Positions 39,501 to 47,098 of a stretch of 64,000 nt of DNA are shown piece after piece. Under the pieces are notes generated by a model, which had not been told where the DNA came from, ran no database searches, and saw only the letters and a list, made by a program, of their open reading frames with translations. The translations under genes and the position numbers were made by a program. How positions within the stretch are numbered: position 1 is the stretch's first letter; each line of letters begins with the position of its first letter. Origin of the DNA: Datnioides undecimradiatus (taxonomy: Eukaryota; Chordata; Actinopteri; Lobotiformes; Datnioididae); the NCBI GenBank assembly GCA_008933995.1, contig WARS01000013.1, positions 12,659,808 through 12,723,807 on the forward strand, in the 5' to 3' direction.

Positions 39501-42500
39501 TTTTACATTTCATGATGTACTGGGAATTTGCATGTAACGCTACTAAAACTAAGCTAAAATGCATCCTTCTCTCCTCACCTCATCCTCCGCTGCCTCCTCT
39601 CCTTTTTCTTCAGCCTCTCTATGTCCAGCTTGGCCCGGCGTAACACGTCCGTCATCTCAGCCTCCATGGACATGGGGGCGGGGGAGGAGCCAGGTGGGTG
39701 GCCTGGGGAAGGGCTGACAGAGGAGGGAGGAAAGGGGGATCGCGAGGAAAGTCGGGCTACCTGCCGTCGCAACGACTCGTTCATGGCTTCGCTCTCAAGG
39801 AGCTTGGTTCTGACAGAAGAAGAGGAGACCAACAGAAAACTTTCAAACCAACTTATCACAAGTTAATTAAAGCTGGTCATTCAGATTTTAAGTCATAAGC
39901 TGAACTGAGTCATATATAAAATGAAACCTTGTTCAATCCAAGACACTGAGACACACCAAGATACTTCTACAGCCCGACTCACTCCAGTATATTGTTGCTT
40001 ATTTTAGCCTGTGTTAGTTAACTTTAACTTTGTGCTGCTGTGTAACTTACTTTATGAATCTGCTCTACTTGTGCTACGGTTGAACTACATTTTATGTAGT
40101 TCAGCAAACATTAAGAGGTTGTTTTACCTTGTTTTAAAAGTAGATGAAAAATGCCAATACTACACTCAAAGTACAGCAACAGAACACAAACTGACTCCAT
40201 CTGGGGAAATGCGGTTGTACTGCCGTGAGTTAGATCAGATAATTGAGACCACTTTTGTGCCTGTCGGGTCAGTATGAAGCTTACCTCTTCTAAACTCTCA
40301 GCATAAAAGTGTGACAACATGTATTTCCCAAAATGTCAAACTTTCCTTTAAAAAACAAAAATATACCAAGTGCTGTCATAAAGTTGGTAAAGATGGTGTT
40401 GTCCCAGTTTCAGGTTTAGTGATGTCTGTGAGGTTATTAGTGTAGCGTTGGCAGTAAATAAAGGCATCTAAGAAGGTTTGGAGGTTTTACCTAAGTTCTT
40501 CAACTTCTCGGATGTAATTCTGGATTAAAGCCCCGATCTCCTCATTGCCCTCACCTACAGGTCGAAGACAGACAAAGTCTCAGGTCACAAAACAAACTCA
40601 ATAACACAAGGATGCATCACTGGAGATATTAAGTTATTATAGTTAAGAAATATATTTGTTGTAAGAGGGTAAACTTGTAGAAAATAGAGTTCACATACTT
40701 GACTTGGTCAGCAGAGTGCTGACCTCATTGGCCAGCAGATGTGTTACCCGGGTGTTGAGGTGGTCGATGGTCTCCTGCATGGCCTTTACCCTGAGACGCA
40801 GTGTGTCGTTTTCTCTCTGCAGCATGGCATTCTCCTGGTACAGGTCACTGTAGCCCTCTGAACCATCCTCACATGCAACACGCTTCCCCTGTACAGAGAA
40901 GCAAACAACAGTGAACACAACCTGAACAGTATTTTACAGAAAAAGACAAATATCAGGACCAATAAACCTGACAAACAAATTCTAAATCCACGCTTTCCAT
41001 ATATTTGATGAGGCAGGCCAACCAAACACAATGTCATTGTTTAAAATGAGCTGGTCTGTCTGTAGCTCTTCAAGCAGCCATTGTCATATTCTGAATGATT
41101 AACACTGAGAGAATCCTGTTGTGTAAGCCTCGAACAGAGAGTCGCTATTTAGTCCAGGCATAGCTCACAGACATCATTACCTCCACCACTCCAACACTCT
41201 ATTACTTCCAGACTCCAGTCACATCACATCCCTTATTACCACATCGAGGTCAACACACAGTGCCTCGTCGTAGTCACGTCTTCGCTTCCCTCTAGTAACC
41301 GTGGTAACCCCGCTTAATCACCTAATAGAGTGACAACCCCTGCTAAATGATTGCTCATTTCTTGAAGCCTCAGGGGTCAAAGCCGATAAAAAAGTGGACA
41401 CTCTTTGCAGACTTTCCTTGAACTCGCGCCCTATTTCCTATCACATTTTCTTCACTCCACTCTTTGACTCTCTTCTTATTGCATAATGGCAGGTAAACCA
41501 AGTTACACAGTGCACATACAGAACTTCCCAGCACAAGCACGTTCGGCCGCAGGATCAAGTTATCTCAGCATTACTTTGTAAAATGCTGACATTGCGCTGA
41601 TTAAGCTTCTTCATACTGAGGTACTATAATAAAGACACAAATGGATGTGTGTGTTCCAGTAAAGGTCTTTAATTTGATATAGTAATCAGCTACTGCAGGC
41701 ATGGCCTCTGCTTTTCTTACTCACCCTCCAATATCATTTTCTCTTACTCCCATTAGTGTTTTCTTTTTTTTCTTCTTCAATTCAGTTACTATTCTCGGTT
41801 TCATCCATCATGCCACCTCATTCACCCCTCTCTTACGGCCTCATTGCATCAGTTACACTGACAGCCATGTGTTAGCTCCCTCTTCTCCAACCTGCCACTT
41901 TTCATACCTTGTCTCTTCCCAACTGTCATTCAGCCCACCACATCTATTTTCCCTGAGCTTCTACTCATCTTTTTTTTTTTCAAATCTTTTGTTCATTTCC
42001 CTCCCCCGCAATGTTTCCTACTTTCTTATCACCATCCACCCCCTCCATCTCTTACCGCCTTGTACTCCATCAGCTCCATCTGCAGCCGAGCTATCTCAGC
42101 ACGCAGGGCACTGATCTGTTGGCTGGTCTTGTCTTGGTTCACCACCACCTTGTTCTTGATGTTTCTGGCACGGTTGGCGTACTTTAGCGTGTTCAGTGTC
42201 TCCATGAAGTCCCGGTCTGACGGACTGACGCAGGCGATCATCACCGTGCGACTGGGATGGGGAGGGAAATATGAAGGTTGAATATAACCACATGTACAGT
42301 TTTTACAGTGCTTAAGTTGTTGAATGTCTTGTTACCATGAGCATAACACAGATAATATTATGTGTTTGTGTCACTGACGGCTTAAGGAAGACTAATTGGA
42401 AAAAAAAGTGAAAAACACCAAATATGTCCCTGAGCAACATGACTTATTTAGATGTCATGTTTTATCTGACCTGCAGTCAAAAACATGATTTTTACTTTTC

Positions 42501-42791
42501 TAAAGTTTATGGCATAGAAAAGTGTGTGTTTGTTTGTGCACCTGTTGCCTCCCAGTGAGTCCTGCAGCAGACGAGTGAGTTTGGAGTCTCTGTAAGGGAC
42601 GTGCCCTCCCTTCTTCGCCTGGTCTCCTAAAGCACTGATCACATTTCCCAACGCCAGCTACAACAACACACATAATCAGAAAACTGATCGCAAACTTGTA
42701 TTTAAATGTACTTGTGTACAGAGAGAAAGAGTAAGAGCTGATGTCTGCAGTGTCATTCTGTTTGTTAACATGTTTTTACTGAAATCATATC

Positions 42792-42822
<31 letters not shown>

Positions 42823-45800
42823 GACATTTTGTGTCAGGCTCACCAGTCCACAGTTGATAGAGATTCCCTCGCGGGCTCTGTCTCCTGTAGCTCCTGTGCG
42901 TTTCAGCCTCTCGGAGCCGGCCAGGTCCACAAAGTGGAACTTGGCCATCAGTGTCTCGAACTCTGGCTGGGTAATGGGGCTGGAGTCAACGCCATTCAAC
43001 TCCCCGTTCTCTCCCCCTCCGTTCTGCCAGTGGGGGTCAGACAAAAGACAAATGTGAATGAGTTTATGACCTGGAGTGTCTTTTCTGAAAATAGCAATAA
43101 TGTCATCACCTTTAATTAAGTCTATTTTGTTCTTTTCCACATTTTTTCTTTAAAAATATATATGTGTATGTACATATATCTTTCAACCCCACCACCCCTC
43201 CACTCTGAACCCCAGTCTCACCATCTGAGGCTGCTGGCACACTCTCATCTGACAGAGGTGGATAGTGAAGATAGCATGTGAGCGGGAGCTTTGGGCGTTC
43301 ATCTGGGTGCTGGCTGTGGTGCGGGACAGAGCACCGAGCTTCAGACACTGCAGCAGCTGCAGTGCAAACACAATATGGAGGACATTTGGTTATGATAAAA
43401 CAAAAAGATGTAGACTCAGGAACAAAAATGAACAATAACTGTTGACAGGAGCTCAACAACCCTGTCAGCGTATTTCATGAAGTGGAAATCTGGTTGCCAT
43501 CAAACTCAGACATTTCTTTGAGCTTTTCCACACCTCTCAAAAGTCAAAACGCTGCAAACCGCAAGACGTTTCTCTCTACTGACGAGTCCTCTCCTCCTTG
43601 TTTCTCTCAACCTTACTCCTCGTCTTTTTTCACACCCCATCACCTCCATGCTTCCATCTCCTCCCTCACTCTGTTTTTGATATTTTCTCTCCTCCCTCCC
43701 ACAGGAGAGCCCATCTGTCTCTACGATTCTCTCTCAGCTGTCTCAACTTTTGGAGATTTAATGCTGCAATGACCTCTCCCCAAATCCGCTCCTTCCTTTC
43801 TGCTTCCATTTAACAATCTGCTCACATCTTTCTTTCTGCTTCGTCACCTATTTGAGAAGAACCCGAATGACACCATAAATGTCCTCTCCCAGTCAGCACT
43901 TACTGTAGCTGTCCCCCTAAATCACCACCTGCCACCTCTGTTAACCTCTTTGTCACTGGCTCGTCACATCTCCACTCGCAGACATTCTTCCTGCACTTCT
44001 GACCCCATCAAACCCTCCATCTTCCACGCTGTCACTCCTGATCTGCTCCCCTAATTGACAATTATGACTCACTCCTGATATCAGGCAACTTCTCAAGAAA
44101 GCTACCCTCAGACAGTCCTGCATCGAATACTACAGACTGGTATCGCTCACACAAAATAGCCTGGTGGGTTTACGCAGCCTGGCTTAAAGGCAGTCCGTTA
44201 GAGCCGCATCTCCCTTATTATCATCGACCTATTTCTTGTTTTTTACGACTCACCACCAGATGGTTCGTGACAGATTTTTTGGGGTGCCGAGGATCTTTGG
44301 CAGCTCCCATGCTCTACCTCTACTAGTCTTTATTTATCAGCATCTTCACATTTAAACAAATGTAGCACCCCTAATTTCTACATGACCAATCTATCAAAGC
44401 GTTTTTGACCTGTATTCTGCACTCTTTATTTCTGGTTCCTTGAAACCACTGATGCCAAGCAAGGAATTATATATTCACTGAGCTCCAATGTCCTTGTTTT
44501 ATTTTAGTTTTAATAAGAAAATCTGAACATTTAAAATTACTTGGCCACAACTAAATGAGTGTTGTGCGTATTTATCAAATTGTTATGTTTGTTTTGTTTC
44601 AAAATAATAATGGGACAAGTAAGTTAAGAAAAAGTACTGTGCGCGGTGTTAGAATAAGAATCAAATGTAAAAACAGGCCATGGCAGTGCAGGAGGTTAGG
44701 ACCTTTAAACCAAAAAACAGTAGCAGCAATAGTCAGATGCTCACTTTCTGTTAGAACAAAGTGTATAGATGAAGACTGTACATGACGCACACATGAGATC
44801 CAAACACCAGCACAGACAGAGACATGCACCCACCTCCTCCTCTGAGTGCACCAGTCTGGAAGTGACTCCAGTGGTGTAGATGCTGCCACTGGCGTCTTCG
44901 TGGATCTTAATGTTGGATTTTCTGCTCCGACTCTCTGGATCTCTGGCTCCATCAAACAAGTCCAGGATCTCTTCATTGTACAACTGCATTAAACAGAAGC
45001 CAAAAACACACATGCATCATTATACTTATACATAACCAATACTACAGCATAACATAACCATTTAACTTAATTATTGAGAGTAATGTCTGCTTTTCTCACA
45101 GCTGTGTTTTTTATTTACACACAGGTCAAATGAGTGACCTCTCCAAAACCAATGAGGGTCAAAGGTCACAGGGGTCAACTGAAAGCTCAGCTGTTCCCAC
45201 CTACTGCCAAACACACACACACACTCAAAAATACATACAAACACACACACATCTGTTTAGCATCAACAGAGATAACCTTTTGACCTGAGAATGAGCAAAA
45301 AGAAACCACAGCAACAAAAGAGAGCAGGACAAAAGACAAAGAGAACAGAAAGCTGGGGAGAAAAATGACTTTGCATCTGAATTGTTATCACAGAATGATT
45401 ATTAAATTAATCAAATCACACACACATACATAAACATGTCTGCCCCCCTAAAAGACAAACCCACACATTTGCCTGCCAGCAACCTCTGGAGGAAATGATT
45501 ACTTGTCATATTATCTCATTGCTCCTACACAAGCATCCCTCCCTCCCTCTTATCCCTCACTCTTATCCATCTTCTACCCTGCAGTGATGAGGAATAATGT
45601 CAGAGGTAATGGCCAACATTAATCAGGACCAACAAAGCACAAGCAGACATTCCTGCCCATCTGTCATTGGCCTGTCACTTCCTGTTTGTGGGAGAGGGGC
45701 CTGATCCTCTTGTCTCCCTGTTTTGTCCCATCTGGTTAGAGTTAATATGAACCAATATCCATCCCAGCACGTGCGCACACATCACACATCACACACACAC

Positions 45801-47098
45801 CCACACACACATACAAGCAAGAATATGAGAGCTGCACTGTTAAAATGTAAAACCAAGCAAAAATGTGTAACAGTGTGTTGTACAGCTGCTCTAAATGTGT
45901 CTGCTGCCCACCTCTAGGAACTGGGCGCTGACTTTAAACTCGGGTGGCTGGCTGCCGGCCTCCTGGGCGCGCATCCTCCGGCTCTGGATCCCTTCAAACA
46001 GCTGGTGAACAGCGCGCGGGATGATGCCCTGCTCCTGCTCACTCAGACTCACATCAAAGCCCGTCCCCATGGTGTAGGTCTTACCTGAACCAGTCTGAAA
46101 CACATTTCATCGATTTATCACACATCCTACATACATGAACAATAATCTGTTTTCACATGAATAAGCTGGCAGTTAATTAACCTTCAGCTGACTGTGTTTA
46201 AGTGTGCGTGGGTATAAAACAGCAGCCTTTTGTTTTTATCTTTTCCTTTTGTGTATTTCTGATGTTCAATGTTTTGCTAAATCAAGCAACATATTCCCAG
46301 ATTTGATCTGGGCATTATCCCCTTCAGCTCCCTATTATACTTGATAAGAAAGACATGGCACTGCCCAGCACTCACTGTTTACTTTATTCATAGCCAAACC
46401 CCATTCTGCCTAGGACATTTGACAGTTTTTGGGGGTAACACAGGTAATTGTGATTGTATCACGCCTCCGTTCCCATGTAGACATTTCAGTATAAAAAGCA
46501 AAAACAGTAACTTTAACCTCACAATATTATGTACGAAACTTAGGAAAGACCTGAGAAAGAGTTGAAAACTAAATTACGGTTTGACATAATTATGACTGAT
46601 ATTTAATTATTTATCAGCTTTGTGTCAAGGCCCATTACTATGTGTATTTGCTTATTTTGTAGCTCCAAGCTTGATATGGTAATTGATTAGACATGACACA
46701 TATTGCTGTTTTTTGGCACAGCCCAGTGTAATCACTTTCATAAAAACTATTCTGAGACCAAACAAAACAGTAATATATTAACATCAAAGTTAATCTTTTG
46801 AAAAATGGATGAATAACTACTAACTACTAGACATTAAAAATCCCTAATATTAAAATCCAAGCCTGAAAGCCATACCTGACCATAAGCGAATACAGTGGCA
46901 TTGTAGCCCTCAAAGCAGCCCTCGATGAGCTTGTACACACAGGCCTGGTAGATGTTCTGCTGCTCTGAGTCAATGTCAAACACAAAGTCATAGGTGAAGG
47001 CCTTGTCCTTTCCCAGCAGGACTTGTGGTTCTCCTGGTGTGACCAGCGTGCACACATGGCAGCCCTCTATCTTCTCCTTCGCCATCTGAGGACGAATC
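15289..47098 (-). CDS. kif21b: kif21b, kinesin-4 family motor; 33 visible coding exons (2-34)
   Basis: Kinesin-like protein KIF21B, a plus-end-directed microtubule motor and regulator of microtubule dynamics, known in mammals from neurons and lymphocytes. The 33 exons join in frame at GT-AG introns to 5,056 bases, giving 1,684 residues plus a stop; human KIF21B has about 1,637. Counting from the first residue of exon 2: motor domain 1 to about 350, with P-loop GQTGSGKT (73-80), switch I NxxSSRSH (205-212) and switch II DLAGSE (262-267); coiled-coil stalk about 370-1130, interrupted by an acidic DE-rich stretch (about 607-645); linker about 1130-1340; WD40 propeller from about 1345 to the C terminus. 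The choice of KIF21B over KIF21A rests on motor and stalk residues such as [20 protein letters not shown] and on the C-terminal tail after the propeller ([20 protein letters not shown]), which KIF21A lacks. The first exon (about 13 residues) was not found in the window. No frameshift or lost catalytic residue is seen. Confidence 0.96.
15389..16463 (-). other. kif21b: kif21b intron 33
   Basis: 1.1 kb between exons 33 and 34. Nothing recognised beyond AT-rich unique sequence. Confidence 0.7.
16464..16663 (-). CDS. kif21b: kif21b exon 33: WD40 repeats
   Basis: 200 bases. Encodes [60 protein letters not shown] and QIFTAS. Acceptor TGTACAG, preceded 11 bases upstream by a long CT array. Donor AG|GTAATA. 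Separated from exon 32 by a 4.8 kb intron. Confidence 0.96.
16675..16735 (-). repeat. (CT)n array next to the exon 33 acceptor
   Basis: About 24 uninterrupted GA units (16675-16722), then degenerate GGGAGA units to 16735. On the kif21b strand this is a CT tract ending 11 bases before exon 33. Confidence 0.95.
17124..17179 (-). repeat. Second (CT)n array in intron 32
   Basis: Pure GA/CT array of about 28 units, preceded by an N at 17123, so its true length may be misassembled. Confidence 0.92.
21390..21422 (-). promoter_or_regulatory. kif21b: UG-rich tract at the exon 32 donor
   Basis: On the transcribed strand the donor GTGTGTGTGT runs straight into further UG-rich sequence. UG repeats at splice sites can bind TDP-43 or CELF-type proteins; a role here is inference. 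Confidence 0.35.
21423..21593 (-). CDS. kif21b: kif21b exon 32: WD40 repeat
   Basis: 171 bases, phase 0. Encodes [20 protein letters not shown], then [20 protein letters not shown] and [17 protein letters not shown]. The donor CAG|GTGTGTGTG continues into a UG-rich stretch. Acceptor CCTTAG. Confidence 0.96.
21692..21809 (-). CDS. kif21b: kif21b exon 31: WD40 repeat
   Basis: 118 bases. Encodes [20 protein letters not shown], then [17 protein letters not shown]. The acceptor TTGTGTAG follows a long alternating TG/CG tract and has little polypyrimidine. Donor AAG|GTAACA. Confidence 0.95.
21812..21851 (-). repeat. (TG/CG)n alternating tract at the exon 31 acceptor
   Basis: On the transcribed strand a run of TG units, then CGCGCGC, then ATGTGCTTGTG, ending within a few bases of the acceptor. 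It takes the place of a normal polypyrimidine tract. Confidence 0.85.
22486..22650 (-). CDS. kif21b: kif21b exon 30: WD40 repeat
   Basis: 165 bases. Encodes [40 protein letters not shown] and TVRMWDLN. The SGDACA...QINQIAL pattern is KIF21-specific. Acceptor CCACAG, donor AG|GTATAT. Confidence 0.96.
22957..23137 (-). CDS. kif21b: kif21b exon 29: WD40 repeats
   Basis: 181 bases. Encodes [20 protein letters not shown], then [30 protein letters not shown]. Closes blade 1 and forms blade 2. Acceptor TTCCAG, donor AC|GTAAGT. Confidence 0.96.
23609..23745 (-). CDS. kif21b: kif21b exon 28: WD40 repeat 1
   Basis: 137 bases. Encodes [20 protein letters not shown], then [20 protein letters not shown], the first GH...WD-type blade. 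Acceptor ATTTAG, donor G|GTGCAC. Confidence 0.96.
24113..24177 (+). repeat. (CA)n microsatellite
   Basis: About 30 CA units with one interrupting T near 24124, in kif21b intron 27. Confidence 0.95.
25967..26045 (+). repeat. Dispersed repeat family A, 5' part
   Basis: TTTGACATTTTAGGAAATAT, then GATGAGAAGATGGAAACCTC, matching the start of the family A copy at 27001 and the consensus as I remember it. Confidence 0.4.
26625..26663 (-). CDS. kif21b: kif21b exon 27: 39-base microexon
   Basis: 39 bases encoding [12 protein letters not shown] between a split Lys and a split Arg, identical to human KIF21B. Separated from its neighbours by introns of 3.5 and 2.9 kb. Same phase at both ends, so skipping removes exactly 13 residues; I recall human KIF21B isoforms that differ by 13 residues. 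Acceptor CTCCAG, donor AG|GTAGAG. Confidence 0.93.
27001..27330 (+). repeat. Dispersed repeat family A, best copy
   Basis: Contains TTCGACATTTGGGGAAATAT, GAGAGTTATATGAGAAAACT, GGTTAGCTTAGCTTAGCATG, then CACCAGCACCTCTAAGGCTC. I recognise this order from a very common percomorph interspersed repeat. Related pieces occur at 2760, 4735, 14741 and 25967. Confidence 0.6.
29472..29490 (+). repeat. (GATTA)n short tandem repeat
   Basis: Nearly four perfect units. Confidence 0.8.
30044..30063 (+). repeat. (GAAAA)n short tandem repeat
   Basis: Four units, about 110 bases beyond the exon 26 donor. Confidence 0.75.
30172..30282 (-). CDS. kif21b: kif21b exon 26: linker, possible cassette exon
   Basis: 111 bases, same phase at both ends. 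Encodes [20 protein letters not shown], then [16 protein letters not shown]. Aligns with [20 protein letters not shown] of human KIF21B. PPSSPP suggests a phosphorylation or SH3-binding site (inference). Acceptor CATCAG, donor AA|GTGAGT. Confidence 0.95.
30435..30503 (-). CDS. kif21b: kif21b exon 25: linker, possible cassette exon
   Basis: 69 bases, same phase at both ends. Encodes [20 protein letters not shown] then AY, after a split Phe and before a split Arg. Aligns with FPRQSRATETSPLTRRKSYD of human KIF21B. A TG repeat runs right up to its acceptor (GTGTCAG). Donor AG|GTACTC. Confidence 0.94.
30507..30535 (-). repeat. (TG)n array abutting the exon 25 acceptor
   Basis: About 14 AC units on the plus strand. 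On the transcribed strand this reads as TG repeats running directly into CAG|, the exon 25 acceptor, with no pyrimidine tract between. Confidence 0.95.
31260..31400 (+). repeat. Degenerate tandem repeat
   Basis: GTTAGCTAATGTAATGGACAG, GTTAGCTAAATGTAATGG, then GATAGCTAAAAGTAAT and GGGACAGATGGTTGA: three or four imperfect copies of a unit of about 25 bases. In kif21b intron 24. May be part of a dispersed repeat. Confidence 0.5.
31673..31917 (-). CDS. kif21b: kif21b exon 24: linker
   Basis: 245 bases. Encodes [35 protein letters not shown] and [20 protein letters not shown]. Relative to the human protein as I recall it, extra residues are present around DPASGSKQQ and after EDG ([14 protein letters not shown]). 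Acceptor ACCCAG, donor TT|GTAAGT. Confidence 0.95.
32567..32615 (-). CDS. kif21b: kif21b exon 23: small linker exon
   Basis: 49 bases encoding [16 protein letters not shown] after a split Ser. Aligns with the HDDFKFK part of human KIF21B. Good polypyrimidine tract before CTACAG, donor AAG|GTAGAG. Skipping it would shift the frame. Confidence 0.92.
32868..32928 (-). CDS. kif21b: kif21b exon 22: small linker exon
   Basis: 61 bases. Split Glu, then [19 protein letters not shown], then split Ser. Aligns with [17 protein letters not shown] of human KIF21B. Acceptor TTCCAG, donor AG|GTGAGA. Confidence 0.94.
33376..33541 (-). CDS. kif21b: kif21b exon 21: stalk end
   Basis: 166 bases. Encodes [40 protein letters not shown] and [12 protein letters not shown]. 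Acceptor GCACAG, donor G|GTGAGT. Matches human KIF21B throughout. Confidence 0.95.
34053..34310. mobile_element. MITE-like element with perfect 19-base terminal inverted repeats
   Basis: ATATCCTCCTGACTACCAG at 34053-34071 is the exact reverse complement of 34292-34310. If the inverted repeat proper starts at TCCTCC, both sides are flanked by TA, as for Tc1/mariner-type insertions. The 258-base element is too short to code for a transposase. It lies in kif21b intron 20, with its right end 33 bases from the exon 20 donor. It also holds an internal palindrome, GTCCTCGGTGGAGGAC, near 34084. Confidence 0.75.
34344..34445 (-). CDS. kif21b: kif21b exon 20: stalk
   Basis: 102 bases, phase 0. Encodes [20 protein letters not shown] and [14 protein letters not shown], aligning with [20 protein letters not shown] of human KIF21B. 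Acceptor CCGCAG. Donor AAA|GTTAGT; another GT (GTAAGC) four bases further on would shift the frame, so the first is preferred. Confidence 0.94.
34553..34756 (-). CDS. kif21b: kif21b exon 19: regulatory coiled coil
   Basis: 204 bases, phase 0. Encodes [20 protein letters not shown], then an acidic loop, then [20 protein letters not shown] and IEETK. Acceptor AGTCAG, donor AAG|GTATGA. Confidence 0.96.
35275..35458 (-). CDS. kif21b: kif21b exon 18: regulatory coiled coil
   Basis: 184 bases. Encodes [36 protein letters not shown] and [20 protein letters not shown]. This corresponds to the autoinhibitory coiled coil that is mutated in KIF21A in congenital eye-muscle fibrosis; by my recall the Arg of MDRLIK aligns with KIF21A Arg954 and is unchanged. 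The acceptor is a NAGNAG tandem (CACAGCAG), so a form lacking one Ser is possible. Confidence 0.95.
36050..36366 (-). CDS. kif21b: kif21b exon 17: end of coiled coil and Ser-rich linker
   Basis: 317 bases, the longest coding exon. Encodes [20 protein letters not shown], then [20 protein letters not shown], and a Ser/Thr-rich part with [20 protein letters not shown] and [12 protein letters not shown]. Acceptor CATTAG, donor GG|GTAAGA. Confidence 0.95.
36932..37039 (-). CDS. kif21b: kif21b exon 16: coiled coil
   Basis: 108 bases, phase 0 at both ends. Encodes [20 protein letters not shown], then [16 protein letters not shown]. The donor is GAG|GTCACC, weaker than its neighbours; I chose it because exon 17 then continues in register with KIF21B. 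Confidence 0.93.
37135..37334 (-). CDS. kif21b: kif21b exon 15: coiled coil
   Basis: 200 bases. Encodes [20 protein letters not shown], then [20 protein letters not shown] and [16 protein letters not shown]. Strong heptad pattern. Acceptor ACACAG, donor AAG|GTAAGG. Confidence 0.96.
37464..37652 (-). CDS. kif21b: kif21b exon 14: coiled coil
   Basis: 189 bases. Encodes [20 protein letters not shown], then [20 protein letters not shown] and [20 protein letters not shown]. Nearly identical to human KIF21B. Acceptor AAGCAG, donor A|GTGAGT. Confidence 0.96.
37950..38270 (+). repeat. Dispersed repeat family B copy in intron 13
   Basis: AATTGGCACTGAACACAAAA, GAGGCTAATGGGAAAGTG, AAAGCCAAAACTTTGATAAG and AATGTCTGTATGAAATTTAA follow the order of repeat family B as I remember it. 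It fills roughly half of the 714-base intron 13. Confidence 0.5.
38367..38505 (-). CDS. kif21b: kif21b exon 13: acidic stretch
   Basis: 139 bases. [20 protein letters not shown] begins a run of about 25 mostly Asp/Glu residues, then [15 protein letters not shown]. The DESGCEEEEG and [13 protein letters not shown] equivalents are KIF21B hallmarks. Acceptor GTGCAG, donor G|GTTTGT. Confidence 0.95.
38590..38722 (-). CDS. kif21b: kif21b exon 12: stalk with ENG/QNG repeat
   Basis: 133 bases. Encodes [16 protein letters not shown], then a low-complexity stretch of Glu-Asn-Gly and Gln-Asn-Gly units, then [10 protein letters not shown]. The flanks match KIF21B but the middle does not match the mammalian residues. 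Acceptor CATAG, donor GAG|GTAAGC. Confidence 0.92.
39579..39809 (-). CDS. kif21b: kif21b exon 11: stalk
   Basis: 231 bases. Starts [20 protein letters not shown], then a Ser/Pro-rich stretch (about 20 residues, more proline-rich than in mammals) and [20 protein letters not shown]. Donor AG|GTGAGG. The last codon is split and becomes Ser with exon 12. Confidence 0.95.
40491..40554 (-). CDS. kif21b: kif21b exon 10: coiled coil, small exon
   Basis: 64 bases, too short to appear as an open reading frame on its own. Encodes [20 protein letters not shown] between a split Ser and a split Arg, aligning with the [20 protein letters not shown] part of human KIF21B. Acceptor CTGTAG, donor AG|GTAAAA. 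Confidence 0.94.
40699..40888 (-). CDS. kif21b: kif21b exon 9: first coiled coil
   Basis: 190 bases. Starts [20 protein letters not shown], then [19 protein letters not shown] with heptad spacing. Ends in a split Ser codon (A|GT). Acceptor GTACAG, donor A|GTATGT. Confidence 0.95.
40889..42055 (-). other. kif21b: kif21b intron 8
   Basis: 1.2 kb. The part next to exon 8 reads as pyrimidine-rich on the plus strand. The open frame there (41701-42114, plus) is Ser/Phe/Pro-rich low-complexity sequence and not a gene. Confidence 0.7.
42056..42251 (-). CDS. kif21b: kif21b exon 8: end of motor, neck
   Basis: 196 bases. Acceptor CCCAG. Encodes [20 protein letters not shown], then [11 protein letters not shown] and [20 protein letters not shown], ending MELMEYKA. 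This covers the end of the motor and the neck, and the neck residues are those of KIF21B. Donor GCG|GTAAGA. Confidence 0.96.
42542..42657 (-). CDS. kif21b: kif21b exon 7: motor domain
   Basis: 116 bases. Acceptor TTGTAG, starts [18 protein letters not shown], then [20 protein letters not shown], one of the most conserved kinesin segments (microtubule-binding L12/alpha5). Ends in a split Ser codon (AG|T). Confidence 0.96.
42792..42819 (+). repeat. (CA)n microsatellite in intron 6
   Basis: 14 CA units, starting about 25 bases beyond the exon 6 donor; reads as UG repeats in the transcript. Confidence 0.92.
42844..43023 (-). CDS. kif21b: kif21b exon 6: switch II
   Basis: 180 bases, phase 0. A Gly/Asn-rich loop ([11 protein letters not shown]) of low conservation is followed by [20 protein letters not shown] and [18 protein letters not shown], including switch II DLAGSE. 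Donor CTG|GTGAGC, with a CA repeat in the intron about 25 bases further on. Confidence 0.96.
43222..43356 (-). CDS. kif21b: kif21b exon 5: switch I
   Basis: 135 bases, phase 0. Starts [20 protein letters not shown] and carries the switch I motif [11 protein letters not shown], then [14 protein letters not shown]. Donor ATG|GTGAGA. A second in-frame AG, nine bases in, could act as an alternative acceptor. Confidence 0.96.
43357..44833 (-). other. kif21b: kif21b intron 4
   Basis: 1.5 kb, pyrimidine-rich on the plus strand near 43560-43960. No exon recognised. Confidence 0.65.
44834..44983 (-). CDS. kif21b: kif21b exon 4: motor domain
   Basis: 150 bases, phase 0 at both ends, acceptor ATGCAG. 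Starts [20 protein letters not shown] and contains SNIKIHED and [15 protein letters not shown]. The NEEILDLFD helix is typical of the kinesin core. Donor GAG|GTGGGT. Confidence 0.96.
44984..45911 (-). other. kif21b: kif21b intron 3
   Basis: 0.9 kb with several short CA clusters (for example 45210-45250 and 45770-45810). No exon recognised. Confidence 0.65.
45912..46094 (-). CDS. kif21b: kif21b exon 3: P-loop
   Basis: 183 bases, phase 0 at both ends. Starts [14 protein letters not shown], completing the ATP-binding P-loop GQTGSGKT across the exon 2/3 junction. Mammalian KIF21B has Ala where this has Ser, a common kinesin variant. Ends FKVSAQFLE. Donor GAG|GTGGGC. Confidence 0.96.
46095..46875 (-). 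other. kif21b: kif21b intron 2
   Basis: 0.8 kb, AT-rich. Nothing recognised. Confidence 0.65.
46876..47098 (-). CDS. kif21b: kif21b exon 2: start of motor domain
   Basis: 223 bases. Acceptor CTCTCAG, donor CAG|GTATGG. Begins with the last base of a split Arg codon, then [16 protein letters not shown] and ends ATVFAYGQ, half of the nucleotide-binding P-loop. Residues 1-74 of the visible protein. Upstream of the acceptor the reading continues only into intron. Confidence 0.96.

Noticed and set aside
41701-42114. 137-residue plus-strand frame
   Set aside because: Low-complexity Ser/Phe/Pro translation of a pyrimidine-rich intron; its end overlaps kif21b exon 8 in antisense.
15289-47098. Assignment to kif21a instead of kif21b
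   Set aside because: The neck, the acidic stretch, the linker and especially the C-terminal tail after the propeller match KIF21B, and KIF21A ends differently.
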